Shown here piece after piece: positions 25,290 to 33,897 of a DNA stretch of 64,000 nucleotides. The notes under the pieces are model-generated. The model was given only the letters and a program-made list of their open reading frames with translations, did no database searches and had not been told where the DNA came from. The first letter of the stretch is position 1, and every line of letters starts with the position of its first letter. The stretch is taken from contig JAEWKR010000082.1 of the NCBI GenBank assembly GCA_023457715.1, forward strand, positions 1 to 64,000, written 5' to 3'. A program made the position numbers and the translations under genes. This DNA comes from Verrucomicrobiota bacterium. Its GTDB lineage: Bacteria; Verrucomicrobiota; Verrucomicrobiia; Opitutales; Opitutaceae.

Positions 25290-25476
25290 CCGCGCCCGGA
25301 ACCGCGACAACGCCGGGGCGCCCGCGCAGCGGGTCGCGGATCACGCCTCGATTTCGCAAGTCCCGGCTAGGGTTGCGCAAACGGCGCATAGTGATCGCGG
25401 TCAATCTGTGTAGGATGCCAGCATGGATCCGCGCGGCTTTATGCCCCGTCGCGTTGTCAGGCGAACCCCGCCGTCG

Positions 25477-25494
25477 TGGCTGCGCGCGCAGCCA
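25477..25494. other. 18-bp perfect palindrome
   Basis: TGGCTGCGCGCGCAGCCA is self-complementary without a spacer. It is in the 279-base gap before the small gene at 25569; nothing else is recognisable in that gap. It may be a protein-binding site or chance in GC-rich DNA. Confidence 0.45.
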
Positions 25495-25568
25495 GGCCAC
25501 GGCGCACGGGGACCTCCGCAGGGCCTATGCCGCAGCCCTGTCGACCCCTTCCTGACCAGCATCACCCC

Positions 25569-25814
25569 ATGCCTGTCGATCGTAACCAGCTTTTGCAGAC
25601 GGTTCGAGACCTGACGCTCTACTGCCCCCGCGGGCGTCCGATCCCCTCCTGCCCCTTCGCGCTCCTCGGCCTCCTCACTTATGAGACCCGGACATCGCTG
25701 CTCGCCTCACTGAGCGACGCCCAGTGCCTTGAACTTTTCTCGCTCCCCCAACCCCAGTGCACCTGCCCGGCCGACCCGAGGGTGAAGGAAGGGAGTGAGG
25801 GAGTAAGGGAGTGA
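25569..25814 (+). CDS. Small cysteine-rich protein, hypothetical
   Basis: 81 residues from the ATG at 25569. It is hydrophilic to mixed, with four cysteines (YCPRG, SCPF, QCLEL, QCTCP) and a central LLGLLTYETRTSLLASLSD helix. The last ten residues (KEGSEGVRE) are encoded by the octamer repeat arm, whose TGA ends the frame. No family was recognised. It is supported by reasonable composition, weakened by its small size and repeat-derived tail. Confidence 0.4.
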   Translation: MPVDRNQLLQTVRDLTLYCPRGRPIPSCPFALLGLLTYETRTSLLASLSDAQCLELFSLPQPQCTCPADPRVKEGSEGVRE

Positions 25815-25901
25815 GGGAGTGAGGGGGGAGCGGCCGGCGCCCCCATTCCCTCATTCCCTCAGTCCCTCATTCCCTCACTCCCTCATTCCCTCATTCCCTC
25901 T
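25781..25901. repeat. Octamer repeat hairpin (gggagtga / tcattccc), convergent gene end
   Basis: Left arm 25781-25830 has about six units of gggagtga. After a GC-rich centre, the right arm 25841-25901 has about seven units of the complementary tcattccc type. Transcribed RNA would fold into a long imperfect hairpin. The stop codons of both convergent genes (25814 and 25891) lie inside the arms, so it may end transcription in both directions. Confidence 0.9.
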
Positions 25902-26769
25902 GGGTAGCAGCTTGACGTTCGCGTTCGGTGCGAAAGGCCCGCTCGCGGTCGTCGAGGTATGCCTGATACCCTTTGGGATCGACGAAGGGATTCGAACGCC
26001 CCTCCGCCAGGCGGGCACGTTTCGTCTCCAGGTCGAAATAGTTCCCGTGCGCGCCGAGAAAGAGATCGCACGGAAGTGCCCGCAGCACCCGGAAGGTACG
26101 CTCAAAATCGTCCGCGATCCGAGGATACGCGCCATTGTTCACGAGCGGGTAGCCGTCGTTCACATTGGGGCTGCCCACGATCACCGCCGCGTAGCGACGA
26201 CCCGCGTCGGTCACCTCCAGGGTCCACGTGGTGCAACCGCGGGTGTGTCCGGGCGTCAGCCGCGCAGTCAGCACCGCGCCGCCGAGCCGGACCGTATCAC
26301 CGTCCTCCAGCACGCGATCGACCTTCACCGGCGGAAACCACGTGGCCGGGATCCGGCCATAGAACCAGTCCGACCGGCCGCCGGATTCGACGACGTCGGC
26401 ATCGCCCCGCATCACGTGGACTTGCGCGCCGGTCTGCTCCTTCGCGAGCGCTGTGCCCGCGGCGTGATCCCAGTGCGCATGACTGATCAGCAGGATGCGG
26501 ACGTCGCTCCACTTGAAGCCCAGCGCCTCCACGCTCCGCCGCGTGAGTTCCACGTTGGCGACCAGCCCCGTGTTGATCAGGACGTGTCCCTGCGGGGTCG
26601 TGACGAGATAGTTACCGAGACCGCGCGAGCCGACGAAGTACAGATTGTCTGCGATCCGAAACGGCGGAAAAGGCTCCGTCCAATCCGGACTGTTTTGCGC
26701 GCGGGAGGAGGCCGGGGCGGCCAGCATCAAGCCGACGGCGCCAACGAAAACAAGGGTGCGCAGGAGCAT
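25891..26769 (-). CDS. MBL-fold hydrolase, subclass B3-like metallo-beta-lactamase, exported
   Basis: 292 residues with a signal peptide (RTLVFVGAVGLMLAAPASSRA). The zinc motif SHAHWDH supplies His97, His99, Asp101 and His102. His175 is in TPGHTRG and His241 in GAHGNYFD. This HAHxDH plus late His layout matches subclass B3 enzymes, and INTGLVANV is the usual B3 N-terminal strand. It could hydrolyse beta-lactams or be an environmental homologue with another substrate; resistance cannot be inferred. The C-terminal QRE falls inside the octamer hairpin. The longer frame from 27231 was not used because it overlaps the permease gene. Confidence 0.8.
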   Translation of the reverse strand: MLLRTLVFVGAVGLMLAAPASSRAQNSPDWTEPFPPFRIADNLYFVGSRGLGNYLVTTPQGHVLINTGLVANVELTRRSVEALGFKWSDVRILLISHAHWDHAAGTALAKEQTGAQVHVMRGDADVVESGGRSDWFYGRIPATWFPPVKVDRVLEDGDTVRLGGAVLTARLTPGHTRGCTTWTLEVTDAGRRYAAVIVGSPNVNDGYPLVNNGAYPRIADDFERTFRVLRALPCDLFLGAHGNYFDLETKRARLAEGRSNPFVDPKGYQAYLDDRERAFRTERERQAATQRE

Positions 26770-26971
26770 GGGAGGGAGAGCCCAACACTTGGAGTCCTGC
26801 CGTCCACCGGCAAGCACTGGCCGCGAGCTGCGAGCGTGTCCGATCCTGGGACGGCGCCATTCCGCGTGCGGGAAGCGATCCCGGCGGAGCCCACGTTGCG
26901 AAATTGCAAGCTTCTGCTTACCTAAGACTAACAGAACCACCGGCGATTTGGCACATCGTCTGCAGAACGGC

Positions 26972-29446
26972 ATGGTCATCTGTAGCCCCACCCGCCATTT
27001 CCCACCGCTGTTCCCTTCCCTCTTTGTGCTTTCCGATCTCCGCCTCGCCGTCCGTTCGCTCTCGAAATCACCCGGCTTTGTCGTCGTCGCCGCGCTGACC
27101 CTGGCGCTCGGCATCGCGGCCAATACGACCTTCCTCAGTGTGCTGCACGGGGTGGTGCTCCGCCCGTTGCCCTTTGCCCAACCCGAGGAACTTGTCGAGC
27201 TGCGCAACCAAGGCGAGGCTCTCGGTGCCAATGTCGGCCGGGTCTCGCGGGCCGAGCTCCGCGACTACCGCGAGCGGCAGCGCAGTTTCACGGGCATCGG
27301 GTCGCACGCGATCGGACGTGTGACCCTCGGGCTGCCGGGCGGAGCCGAGCGCGTCCTGTACGCGCAGGTGACGGCGAACTTCTTCCCCTTGCTGGGCGTG
27401 GCGCCCACGCGGGGGCGCAATTTCGAGGAGACCGAGGAAACCGCCGGACGGGATCGAGTGGTGATCGTCAGCCATGGATTCTGGCAGACCCAGCTGGGCG
27501 GAACGGCGGAGGTCCTCCAGCGCACGGTGCCGGTGAACGGCATCGCTCATCAGGTTGTCGGCGTGATGCCGGCTGGCTTCGTCTACGAGGACGCGGCGAT
27601 TGCCTTCTGGAAACCGGTCGATCTGTCGGCGCAGGGCCCCTCGGACCGCTCCGACCATTATCTGCCCGCCATCGGACGGCTCGCGCCGGGCGTGTCGCTG
27701 GCGGCGGCGAACGCAGACATGGCGCGGGTGGCGGAGACGCTGCGGGCCCAGGCTCCCGCCGATTACCCGGCTGCGCCGCGATGGTCGCTGCGGGTCCTGG
27801 CCCTGGCCGAGAGCCATTTTGGCCAGTTTCGAACGCCGCTCGCGGCGATGCTCGCCGCCGCCGCGGCCGTGCTGCTGATCGCCGCGGTCAATGTAGCCAT
27901 CATGTTTCTTCTGCGCGCGGCCGGGCGTCGTCGTGACATCATGATCCGTCTTTCGCTCGGCGCCGCCCGCCGCCACATTGTGCGGCAACTGCTGGCGGAA
28001 AGTGCCGTCGTCTGCATCCTCGGTGGTGCAGCCGGACTGCTGCTCGCCGTCGCCGGGATCGCGCTGTTGAAGACATTCCCGCCGGCGGACGTGCCCCGCC
28101 TGGCCGAAGTCTCGTTGAATGTCCCGACCGCCTTGCTGTCCCTGGGCATCCTGGTTCTCGTCACGCTCGCGATCGGGCTGGCACCGGCCATTCCGCTGCT
28201 GCGCGCGCGGGTCCCCCAGGGGTTGAACGCCTCCACCCGGACCACGGAGAGCCGGGCGGCCAGCCGGGCGCGGGAGATCCTCCTCGTTGCGGAAATCGCG
28301 CTGGCCTTCCTCCTGCTCGTCGGCGGCGGACTGGTCGTCCGCAGCCTGCATAACCTCCTCAACGACGACGTCGGCTTCACCACGCAGCGGCTGTTCACGT
28401 TCAAGACCAACCTGACCCCGGAAGGCGCCCCCGACCTCGCGCGCGCGAACCAGTGGTACGCGCAGCTGACGGAACGGATCGTCGCGCTGCCCGGTGTGAC
28501 GGCGGTGGCCGGCGTCTCGTATCTTCCCCTCAGCGGTGAGTCCCAATTCATGGCGGCCACACCCCTGGCCCCGGGCATCGCGCCCACCGTGGACACCCCC
28601 GGCGCCGTGGGATGGCGGGTCGTTCGCGGCCCCTACTTTGCGACCGTTGGCACCACCTTGCGGCACGGCCGCGATTTCGCGCCGACCGACACGGCGACGT
28701 CGCCACTGGTGACGATCGTGGACGATGAATTCGCGCGGCGCTACTGGGCGGATTCAGCGGACGCCGTGGGGCAGTCCGTGCGCTTTGGGTCGGGTGAACG
28801 CGCGCAGGTTCGCACGATCGTCGGGGTGGTGCACCGCCTGAAACACTGGGGCCCGGGGCGTCAGCCGGTACCGGAGGCGTACGTGCCCCAGGCGCAGTTT
28901 TACCAGCGCGGGATGTACACCGTGGTACGCACGGACGCCGCACCCGCTGCGCTCGGGGCCGCCATCCGTGCCGAGCTTGCGGCGGTCGATCCCACCGTCC
29001 CGATGTACTTTGTGGATACGATGGAACACCGCTACGCCAGCGCCCTGGCCATGCCGCGCTTCACGGCGGGCCTGCTTGGGACCTTCTCGTTGCTGGCCCT
29101 CCTGCTGGCGGGCGTCGGCATCTTCGGCGTCATCGGCTATGCCACCGCGCAGCGGTCGCGCGAGTTCGGCATCCGCTTCGCCATTGGCGCGTCGAGGGCG
29201 CACGTGGTGCGCCTGGTCCTTTCCCGGGTGGGCTTGCTCGCGCTGGTCGGCGGCGCGAGCGGCGCGATCGCGGCGTTCCAGCTCGCGCGCTTGATCCGGA
29301 GCCAGCTTTACGGGATCGAACCCACTGACAGCACGACGCTGCTCGGCGCGATGGCGCTGCTGGTCGTCGCCGCGCTTCTGGCGAGCCTGGCTCCGCTTGC
29401 GGCGGCGCTGCGGGTCAACCCGGCCGACGCCCTGCGCTCGGAGTGA
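26972..29446 (+). CDS. MacB/FtsX-type ABC permease, orphan ADOP-like
   Basis: About 824 residues from the ATG at 26972. A GTG at 27026 would start at LSDLRLAVRSLSKSPGF, the exact family N-terminus, and may be the true start. The layout is TM1 (FVVVAALTLALGIAANTTFL), a MacB periplasmic core domain, then three TM helices (~residues 290-400), a second N-terminal-like segment (AREILLVAEIALAFLLLVGG), a second core domain and a final FtsX domain ending LRVNPADALRSE. This duplicated form matches Acidobacterial-type duplicated orphan permeases. No ATPase gene lies nearby. It probably exports or senses a small molecule or lipoprotein at the envelope. Confidence 0.85.
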   Translation: MVICSPTRHFPPLFPSLFVLSDLRLAVRSLSKSPGFVVVAALTLALGIAANTTFLSVLHGVVLRPLPFAQPEELVELRNQGEALGANVGRVSRAELRDYRERQRSFTGIGSHAIGRVTLGLPGGAERVLYAQVTANFFPLLGVAPTRGRNFEETEETAGRDRVVIVSHGFWQTQLGGTAEVLQRTVPVNGIAHQVVGVMPAGFVYEDAAIAFWKPVDLSAQGPSDRSDHYLPAIGRLAPGVSLAAANADMARVAETLRAQAPADYPAAPRWSLRVLALAESHFGQFRTPLAAMLAAAAAVLLIAAVNVAIMFLLRAAGRRRDIMIRLSLGAARRHIVRQLLAESAVVCILGGAAGLLLAVAGIALLKTFPPADVPRLAEVSLNVPTALLSLGILVLVTLAIGLAPAIPLLRARVPQGLNASTRTTESRAASRAREILLVAEIALAFLLLVGGGLVVRSLHNLLNDDVGFTTQRLFTFKTNLTPEGAPDLARANQWYAQLTERIVALPGVTAVAGVSYLPLSGESQFMAATPLAPGIAPTVDTPGAVGWRVVRGPYFATVGTTLRHGRDFAPTDTATSPLVTIVDDEFARRYWADSADAVGQSVRFGSGERAQVRTIVGVVHRLKHWGPGRQPVPEAYVPQAQFYQRGMYTVVRTDAAPAALGAAIRAELAAVDPTVPMYFVDTMEHRYASALAMPRFTAGLLGTFSLLALLLAGVGIFGVIGYATAQRSREFGIRFAIGASRAHVVRLVLSRVGLLALVGGASGAIAAFQLARLIRSQLYGIEPTDSTTLLGAMALLVVAALLASLAPLAAALRVNPADALRSE

Positions 29447-29447
29447 A

Positions 29448-29550
29448 GAAGGGAGAGGGAAAGGGAGAGGGAGAGTGAAAGTGAAAGTGAGGGTGCCCCA
29501 CTTTCACTCTCACTTTCACTTTCCCTTTCACTTTCCCTTTCCCTTTCCCA
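29448..29550. repeat. Hexamer repeat hairpin (gtgaaa / tttcac), convergent gene end
   Basis: Left arm about 29450-29492 of gggaga/gtgaaa units and right arm 29499-29550 of the complementary ctttcac/ccctttcc units. It lies between the stops of the permease and the DUF1697 gene and forms an imperfect hairpin. The DUF1697 C-terminus (GKGKGK) is encoded by the right arm. Confidence 0.9.
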
Positions 29551-30010
29551 TCTTCGCCGCGATTTTCAGGAGCGTATTCCACGTCCGCGAGGTGATGTGT
29601 TTACCGTGCTCCTTGTCGGCCGCGGACATGAATTCAGGCGTCGCCATTTGGGCGCGGGTCAGCGCGGTGCATACCGGCTCCCGCCGGTCCTTGAAGAAAG
29701 TCACCAGCAGGTACACGTCACCCCCGTGCGTGGCGCCCTTGAAAGGATCGCTCGCGATCAAAGCGTCGATTTCCGCCTGGCTGCGCACCATGACGTCGAG
29801 TTTCAACCCCAGCTCGTCGGCGAAGGCTCGCTCGATCTTTGTCTCCAGGGCTGCTCCGCTGCGTGCCTTGGACGCAAAAACGACATTGCCGCTGGCGAGG
29901 ACCGGGCGGAGATCAGTGCAACCGGCCTTGGACATTGCGGCGCAAAGCCGGTCGTTCCGCATCTTCGGGTTGGACGGCATGATGCCGCGGATCAGGGCGA
30001 CGTAGTGCAT
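29528..30010 (-). CDS. DUF1697 domain protein
   Basis: 160 residues from the ATG at 30010. The DUF1697 N-terminus is clear: YVALIRGIMPSN, then LRPVLASGNVVF and the basic DVMVRSQAEIDALI region. Many genomes encode one copy and its function is not known. A C-terminal MGKGKGK tail comes from the repeat hairpin. It is divergent from the ankyrin gene. The upstream start at 30070 would add 20 residues of Arg-rich sequence and is rejected. Confidence 0.85.
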   Translation of the reverse strand: MHYVALIRGIMPSNPKMRNDRLCAAMSKAGCTDLRPVLASGNVVFASKARSGAALETKIERAFADELGLKLDVMVRSQAEIDALIASDPFKGATHGGDVYLLVTFFKDRREPVCTALTRAQMATPEFMSAADKEHGKHITSRTWNTLLKIAAKMGKGKGK

Positions 30011-30135
30011 GGGTGAAAGGAAGCTTCCCCGCCGGGGGGCGCGAAACCGTCGGCGAGAAAAGCGCGGCATGCAACGATCCTTGCTTTCGCCCGTCTGGCA
30101 CCCCGGTCACTCGTCCTGGACGTCCCCCACCCCTC

Positions 30136-30837
30136 ATGAACTCCGATCGTCGTGCCTTTGTGTTTGCTGCCGCCGGCATCACTGCCGCCGCATGCCTTCC
30201 CGCCCTTCGTGGTCAACCCGACGCCGGCGCACCGAAGCCGCCTCCCGAAATCAAACGCCGCCAGCCAGCCCTCGCTCCGGAGCGCGTTTTCGAGTTCGTC
30301 CGCGCGGGCCACAACCATCTTCCGCGGCTGAAAACCATGCTCGCGGAGGAGCCCGGACTGCTCAACGCCGCGTGGGATTGGGCGGCGGGGGACTGGGAAA
30401 CGGCGCTCGGCGGTGCGGCCCACCTCGGCAATCGCACCAACGCCGAATACCTCCTCGAGCAGGGCGCGCGGATCGATGCGTTTGCCGCCGCCATGCTGGG
30501 CTATCGCGACGTGGTGGCGACGCTGCTCAAGAGCTCGCCCGCCGCGGCCACCGCCAAAGGCCCGCACGGGTTGACCCTGTTGTACCATGTCGCCATCAGC
30601 GGCGATGTCGCCCTGGCCCAAACGTTGCAGCCGATCCTCAAGGGATCGGACGATTACAACCAGGCTCTCGGCGCCGCCGCGCGTGGCGGTCACGTGGAAA
30701 TGACCCGCTGGCTGCTGGCCAACGGGGTGACAAATCCCGCGCAGCGGGACGCTCTCGGCCGGACCCCGCTGCAGGTCGCGCAGGAAAACAACTTCGCCGA
30801 GATCGCCGCACTGCTGCACGATTTTCCTACACAGTAG
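30136..30837 (+). CDS. Ankyrin-repeat protein with Tat-type signal
   Basis: 233 residues from the ATG at 30136. The N-terminus NSDRRAFVFAAAGITAAACL has a twin-arginine and hydrophobic stretch, consistent with Tat export. At least four degenerate ankyrin repeats follow (TALGGAAHLGNRTNAEYLLEQG; GLTLLYHVAISGDVALAQ; NQALGAAARGGHVEMTRWLL; TPLQVAQENNFAEIAALL). Ankyrin domains bind other proteins. No neighbour indicates the partner. Confidence 0.8.
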   Translation: MNSDRRAFVFAAAGITAAACLPALRGQPDAGAPKPPPEIKRRQPALAPERVFEFVRAGHNHLPRLKTMLAEEPGLLNAAWDWAAGDWETALGGAAHLGNRTNAEYLLEQGARIDAFAAAMLGYRDVVATLLKSSPAAATAKGPHGLTLLYHVAISGDVALAQTLQPILKGSDDYNQALGAAARGGHVEMTRWLLANGVTNPAQRDALGRTPLQVAQENNFAEIAALLHDFPTQ

Positions 30838-31128
30838 CCGTTGCGTGACGATGGGGGAGGAAAGCAGCGTGTCACGAGCCAGCATGACCCGAGCCAGCAT
30901 AGTAAGCCTGTTTCACGACGAAAACGCGAAGCGTGCCGATTCCGCGCGCTCAAAAGGGCCCACCGTCGGCGCGATTCTCGGAATGCCGGGGGCGTCGTCG
31001 TGACCGCTTCAGCACCCGACCACGAGTCGAGTCAGGCTCCTCTGGCGCGAGTCACCCGGAACGGACACCACATTGGTCCTACGGGCGCTCCTCCCGTCAG
31101 CGAGCAGGCTTCGGGTGAGCGCGCAGTC

Positions 31129-31614
31129 ATGCCCGCCATCCCGCTCGGGGCCAATCTCCAGCGGCCAAATCTGTTTCTTTTCTCGAGTCGCGCGAATGCT
31201 GAAACCCGTGCAGCCGAGATTGGCGCACCTTGGGTACCCGTCGCCTATGCTTGCGGCTATCTGCTGACCGATGGCTGGCGCTTCCAGGACATGACGGGTG
31301 TCATCCCTCCATTCTGCCCTGTCCCCGTCGAGTCCCTTCCGATGCTCCGCGCACTCGTAACGGAACTGCCCCTCTTGAACGTGTCGGTTCGCGACTGGCC
31401 CGAAGTGATCCGACAGAACCTCGAGCATGAGCCGTCGCTGCAAGAGCTCACGAAACCCCTGTTCGAGGCGGTCTGCTATTGCGTGCTCCTGCGAACGGGA
31501 CACCCGAAGCCTGCGGGAGACAAGACCGACTGGCTCACCACGCCACCGTGGGCGCTGAAGTTGCCAAGCCGTAGGCGTTCGGGGTTTCAAATCCAGCTTC
31601 CCCATCAAAGGTGA
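31129..31614 (+). CDS. Unknown protein, first gene of a GTGA-coupled trio
   Basis: 161 residues from the ATG at 31129; a GTG at 31000 would give 204 residues. The central part has coherent composition: NLFLFSSRANAETRAAEIG, WVPVAYACGYLLTDGW, FCPVPVESLPML, EHEPSLQELTKPLFEAVCYC. No signal peptide or membrane segment is evident. No family recognised. Its stop shares GTGA with the start of the next gene, so translation is coupled. The opposite frame (31009-31608) is read as a shadow. The gap 30838-31128 holds nothing recognisable. Confidence 0.55.
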   Translation: MPAIPLGANLQRPNLFLFSSRANAETRAAEIGAPWVPVAYACGYLLTDGWRFQDMTGVIPPFCPVPVESLPMLRALVTELPLLNVSVRDWPEVIRQNLEHEPSLQELTKPLFEAVCYCVLLRTGHPKPAGDKTDWLTTPPWALKLPSRRRSGFQIQLPHQR

Positions 31615-32552
31615 AGGCGCTGGCGCAAGGGTCGGAGCTGCGGCACCGCCGCTTCCTCTTCGCGATCGGAGCGGAGATTCGGGGTCCTTACTCGGTCGAG
31701 GCGTTGCATCAACTGGCCGCGAGCGGCGTGATCACCCAGGGGACACCCCTCGCGCTGGAAGGAAGCGCCGACTTCAAGATCGCCCGGGATTGGGACTTTG
31801 CGCCTGCTCTCTTCCTGCGGACCAAGGCCATGAGGAGGGTGTGCGCGGACGGACTCCTTTCCGCGCCGGACGCGAGTCAGTCTGCAAGCCTGGAGTGCAA
31901 CGCGACGACCACCTCCCCGGGGGCGCCCAGGGACGAAACCGGAGCAAAAGCACTCTTCCCCGACGTGCGAGCGCGGCACGTTGCCTCCGAGGATGAACTC
32001 AATGCCCGGCTTGCTCGGGATCCCAACGATCCGCTTGTCGTCGGGATCCTGGGGGATCTGCGCGAACGCATGCGGAAGGAAAAACGCTCTGCAAAGGAGA
32101 TGCTGCGCGTCTACTTCTCTGAGAATCGGCGCCTGAATACCAAGCTAAGCACAGCACCCGGAGAATCGCGCCCACGCTTTAGCCTGGAAGCGCAGGCGCA
32201 CCATACCATGGTCGCAACCGCGGCACTCGGTTTCTCGTTCATCTTGATCGGCTGCATGGTCGCCGGCTCAAGGATCGAGAGGATGATTGCGGGGATAGCG
32301 ATGGGCGCGGTCGGCGCGTTGATGGTCGCGCTCTACATCTGGGGACTGCGCTGGCAACGGTGGATCGATGTCCATCCTGTCGTGCTGTTTTTCCTCAGCC
32401 TCGGTTCAGCATTTACCGGCGGTTTTTTCCTGTTCGCCACGGTTATCTGGGTGGCAAAACCGTTCCTAAGTTATGGCGACGTGCTGCACCTGCTCTTGAG
32501 CCCGTTGATTGACGGACTCCGGGACGCGATTGGGCCCATTTTCACCGAGTGA
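31611..32552 (+). CDS. GYF_2 (DUF4339)-like membrane protein
   Basis: 313 residues from the GTG at 31611. The N-terminal 65 residues fit the GYF_2/DUF4339 pattern (RFLFAIGAEIRGPYSVEALH; QLAASGVITQGTPLALEG). A charged linker follows, then three or four transmembrane helices (VATAALGFSFILIGCMVAG; AGIAMGAVGALMVALYIWGL; VVLFFLSLGSAFTGGFFLF) near the C-terminus. Such GYF-membrane proteins are often of unknown role. It is the middle gene of a coupled trio with GTGA overlap at both ends. Confidence 0.65.
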   Translation: MKALAQGSELRHRRFLFAIGAEIRGPYSVEALHQLAASGVITQGTPLALEGSADFKIARDWDFAPALFLRTKAMRRVCADGLLSAPDASQSASLECNATTTSPGAPRDETGAKALFPDVRARHVASEDELNARLARDPNDPLVVGILGDLRERMRKEKRSAKEMLRVYFSENRRLNTKLSTAPGESRPRFSLEAQAHHTMVATAALGFSFILIGCMVAGSRIERMIAGIAMGAVGALMVALYIWGLRWQRWIDVHPVVLFFLSLGSAFTGGFFLFATVIWVAKPFLSYGDVLHLLLSPLIDGLRDAIGPIFTE

Positions 32553-33307
32553 GGAACCCGCCGGTGGCTGACCTATTGCTCGCAGCTCTCCCCCTCGAGA
32601 AGGCGCAGCGCATCGCGACCTGCTATGCCGTCGGGGTGGCGCTGATCCTTCTCGTCGCGGTCTTTGTTCCCTGGCCCAAAAGGCCCGGTCGGGCAACCCG
32701 CGGGCTCCTGGGGATGGGGCTGCTTTGGGTGTTCCTCGGGCCGGTCTGGAGCCACGCGGTAAAACGGCACTATGGCATCAAACAGGATCTGTTTAAATGG
32801 TCACGGGCCGAGAACCAACGAAGAGCTGCAGCCGCGGAGCGAATACTGCAGCCGTCACAGCAGCAACTTCTCCACTATGCCCGGGAGTTTCTGTCCGACG
32901 AGGCCTATGCCGCCTACACAAGCGGCGGGTCAGTCTCCCTGGGCAACAAACCGGGAGAGCCTGTTTCAGTTTGGGAGCGCTTTGAGAAAGGACTTCCCGA
33001 GTTGAACGCCAGCGGCGGACGCTGGGACACGGCTCGGGTCTTCGCGGTCGCGTTTCACACGCTTCAAGCGATGGATACCTATAAAACCTACGGGAGATCA
33101 GATCTTATCGGTCAGGACCATACTGCAGGTGTACGTCGCTGTCTGGACGCTGACCAAGTCGTCGCCCTTCACGGGTTTCTTCAACTCTGCGATCCCGAAA
33201 ACAGGACGGGCTATTCCTCGGCCGTCGACGGCGCCTTGGCGTGTGCCAACAACGCGCCACCCTTTGTGATCGCCCAGCGAACCTACCCAGTCCGCAAGGC
33301 CCCGTAG
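32549..33307 (+). CDS. Unknown two-TM membrane protein, third of the trio
   Basis: 252 residues from the GTG at 32549, sharing GTGA with the preceding stop. Two hydrophobic helices lie near the N-terminus (YAVGVALILLVAVFVPW; RGLLGMGLLWVFLGPVW), then a soluble ~180-residue domain with helices (QQQLLHYAREFLSDEAY; FAVAFHTLQAMDTYKTYG; LDADQVVALHGFLQLC). No catalytic pattern or family recognised. With its two coupled neighbours it forms a compact operon of unknown purpose. Confidence 0.65.
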   Translation: MRNPPVADLLLAALPLEKAQRIATCYAVGVALILLVAVFVPWPKRPGRATRGLLGMGLLWVFLGPVWSHAVKRHYGIKQDLFKWSRAENQRRAAAAERILQPSQQQLLHYAREFLSDEAYAAYTSGGSVSLGNKPGEPVSVWERFEKGLPELNASGGRWDTARVFAVAFHTLQAMDTYKTYGRSDLIGQDHTAGVRRCLDADQVVALHGFLQLCDPENRTGYSSAVDGALACANNAPPFVIAQRTYPVRKAP

Positions 33308-33343
33308 GAAAGGAAACCCTCCGGCCCCTGCCCCTCCGCTGCC

Positions 33344-33736
33344 TCAGTCCACCTGGCCGGGGCGGCGCTGCGTCTTTAGTTTAGCGCGATGCTTCTTGGA
33401 CGCTATCATGCGCGTCTTTTGCGCGCGACTTTTCTGCCGGTTCCGTCGTCGGTTCTTTTCGTGCTCGTGCTGCCGTTGTTCCTCGGCCGCCCGCTGGCGC
33501 TTCTCCAGCCTCGCCACCAGTTCCAGCCAGGCGATTTCGCGATTGGCGGCCTGCGAACGTTCGCGCTGGCAACGGACCTCGATTCCGGTCGCCGCGTGCC
33601 GCAGCCACACGGTGGAGCTCGTCTTGTTGATCTTCTGCCCACCTGGCCCGGCGCCGCGCACAAAACGCTCCTCGACGTCGCTCGGACTGACCCCCAAGCC
33701 GGCCAGGCGCTGCAGAAGGTCAGGAGGGAGGCTCAT
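33344..33736 (-). CDS. Peptide chain release factor-like protein (GGQ domain)
   Basis: 130 residues from the ATG at 33736. The RF-1 catalytic motif AGPGGQKINKTSS (GGQ at 32-34) is followed by a basic C-terminal tail (EKNRRRNRQKSRAQKTRM). There is no codon-recognition domain. The size and layout fit the release factor-like rescue proteins (C12orf65/MTRFR-like or ArfB-like) that hydrolyse peptidyl-tRNA on stalled ribosomes. Longer in-frame starts upstream exist but add low-complexity sequence. It is divergent from the DUF748 gene. Confidence 0.85.
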   Translation of the reverse strand: MSLPPDLLQRLAGLGVSPSDVEERFVRGAGPGGQKINKTSSTVWLRHAATGIEVRCQRERSQAANREIAWLELVARLEKRQRAAEEQRQHEHEKNRRRNRQKSRAQKTRMIASKKHRAKLKTQRRPGQVD

Positions 33737-33897
33737 GCGGAAAAGGGTCTCCGAAGCGTGGCAAGCTGACGGTGGATGGCGAGGGATGTTTTGCATAGCG
33801 CCCTTGCCGTGTAAAAAAAGTCTCTCGGATAGATCAGGAAGGGGCCGCCGGCGGGACGACGGTTGCATCGGAGCTTGGGGGACGGTAACACGGCTGC

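Noticed and set aside
31009..31608. Minus-strand frame opposite the first gene of the unknown trio
   Set aside because: The plus-strand frame shows GTGA coupling with the next gene; the reverse has arginine-rich composition.
31000..33307. Phage or transposon origin of the unknown trio
   Set aside because: No integrase, transposase, attachment-site repeats or tRNA were seen at either end.
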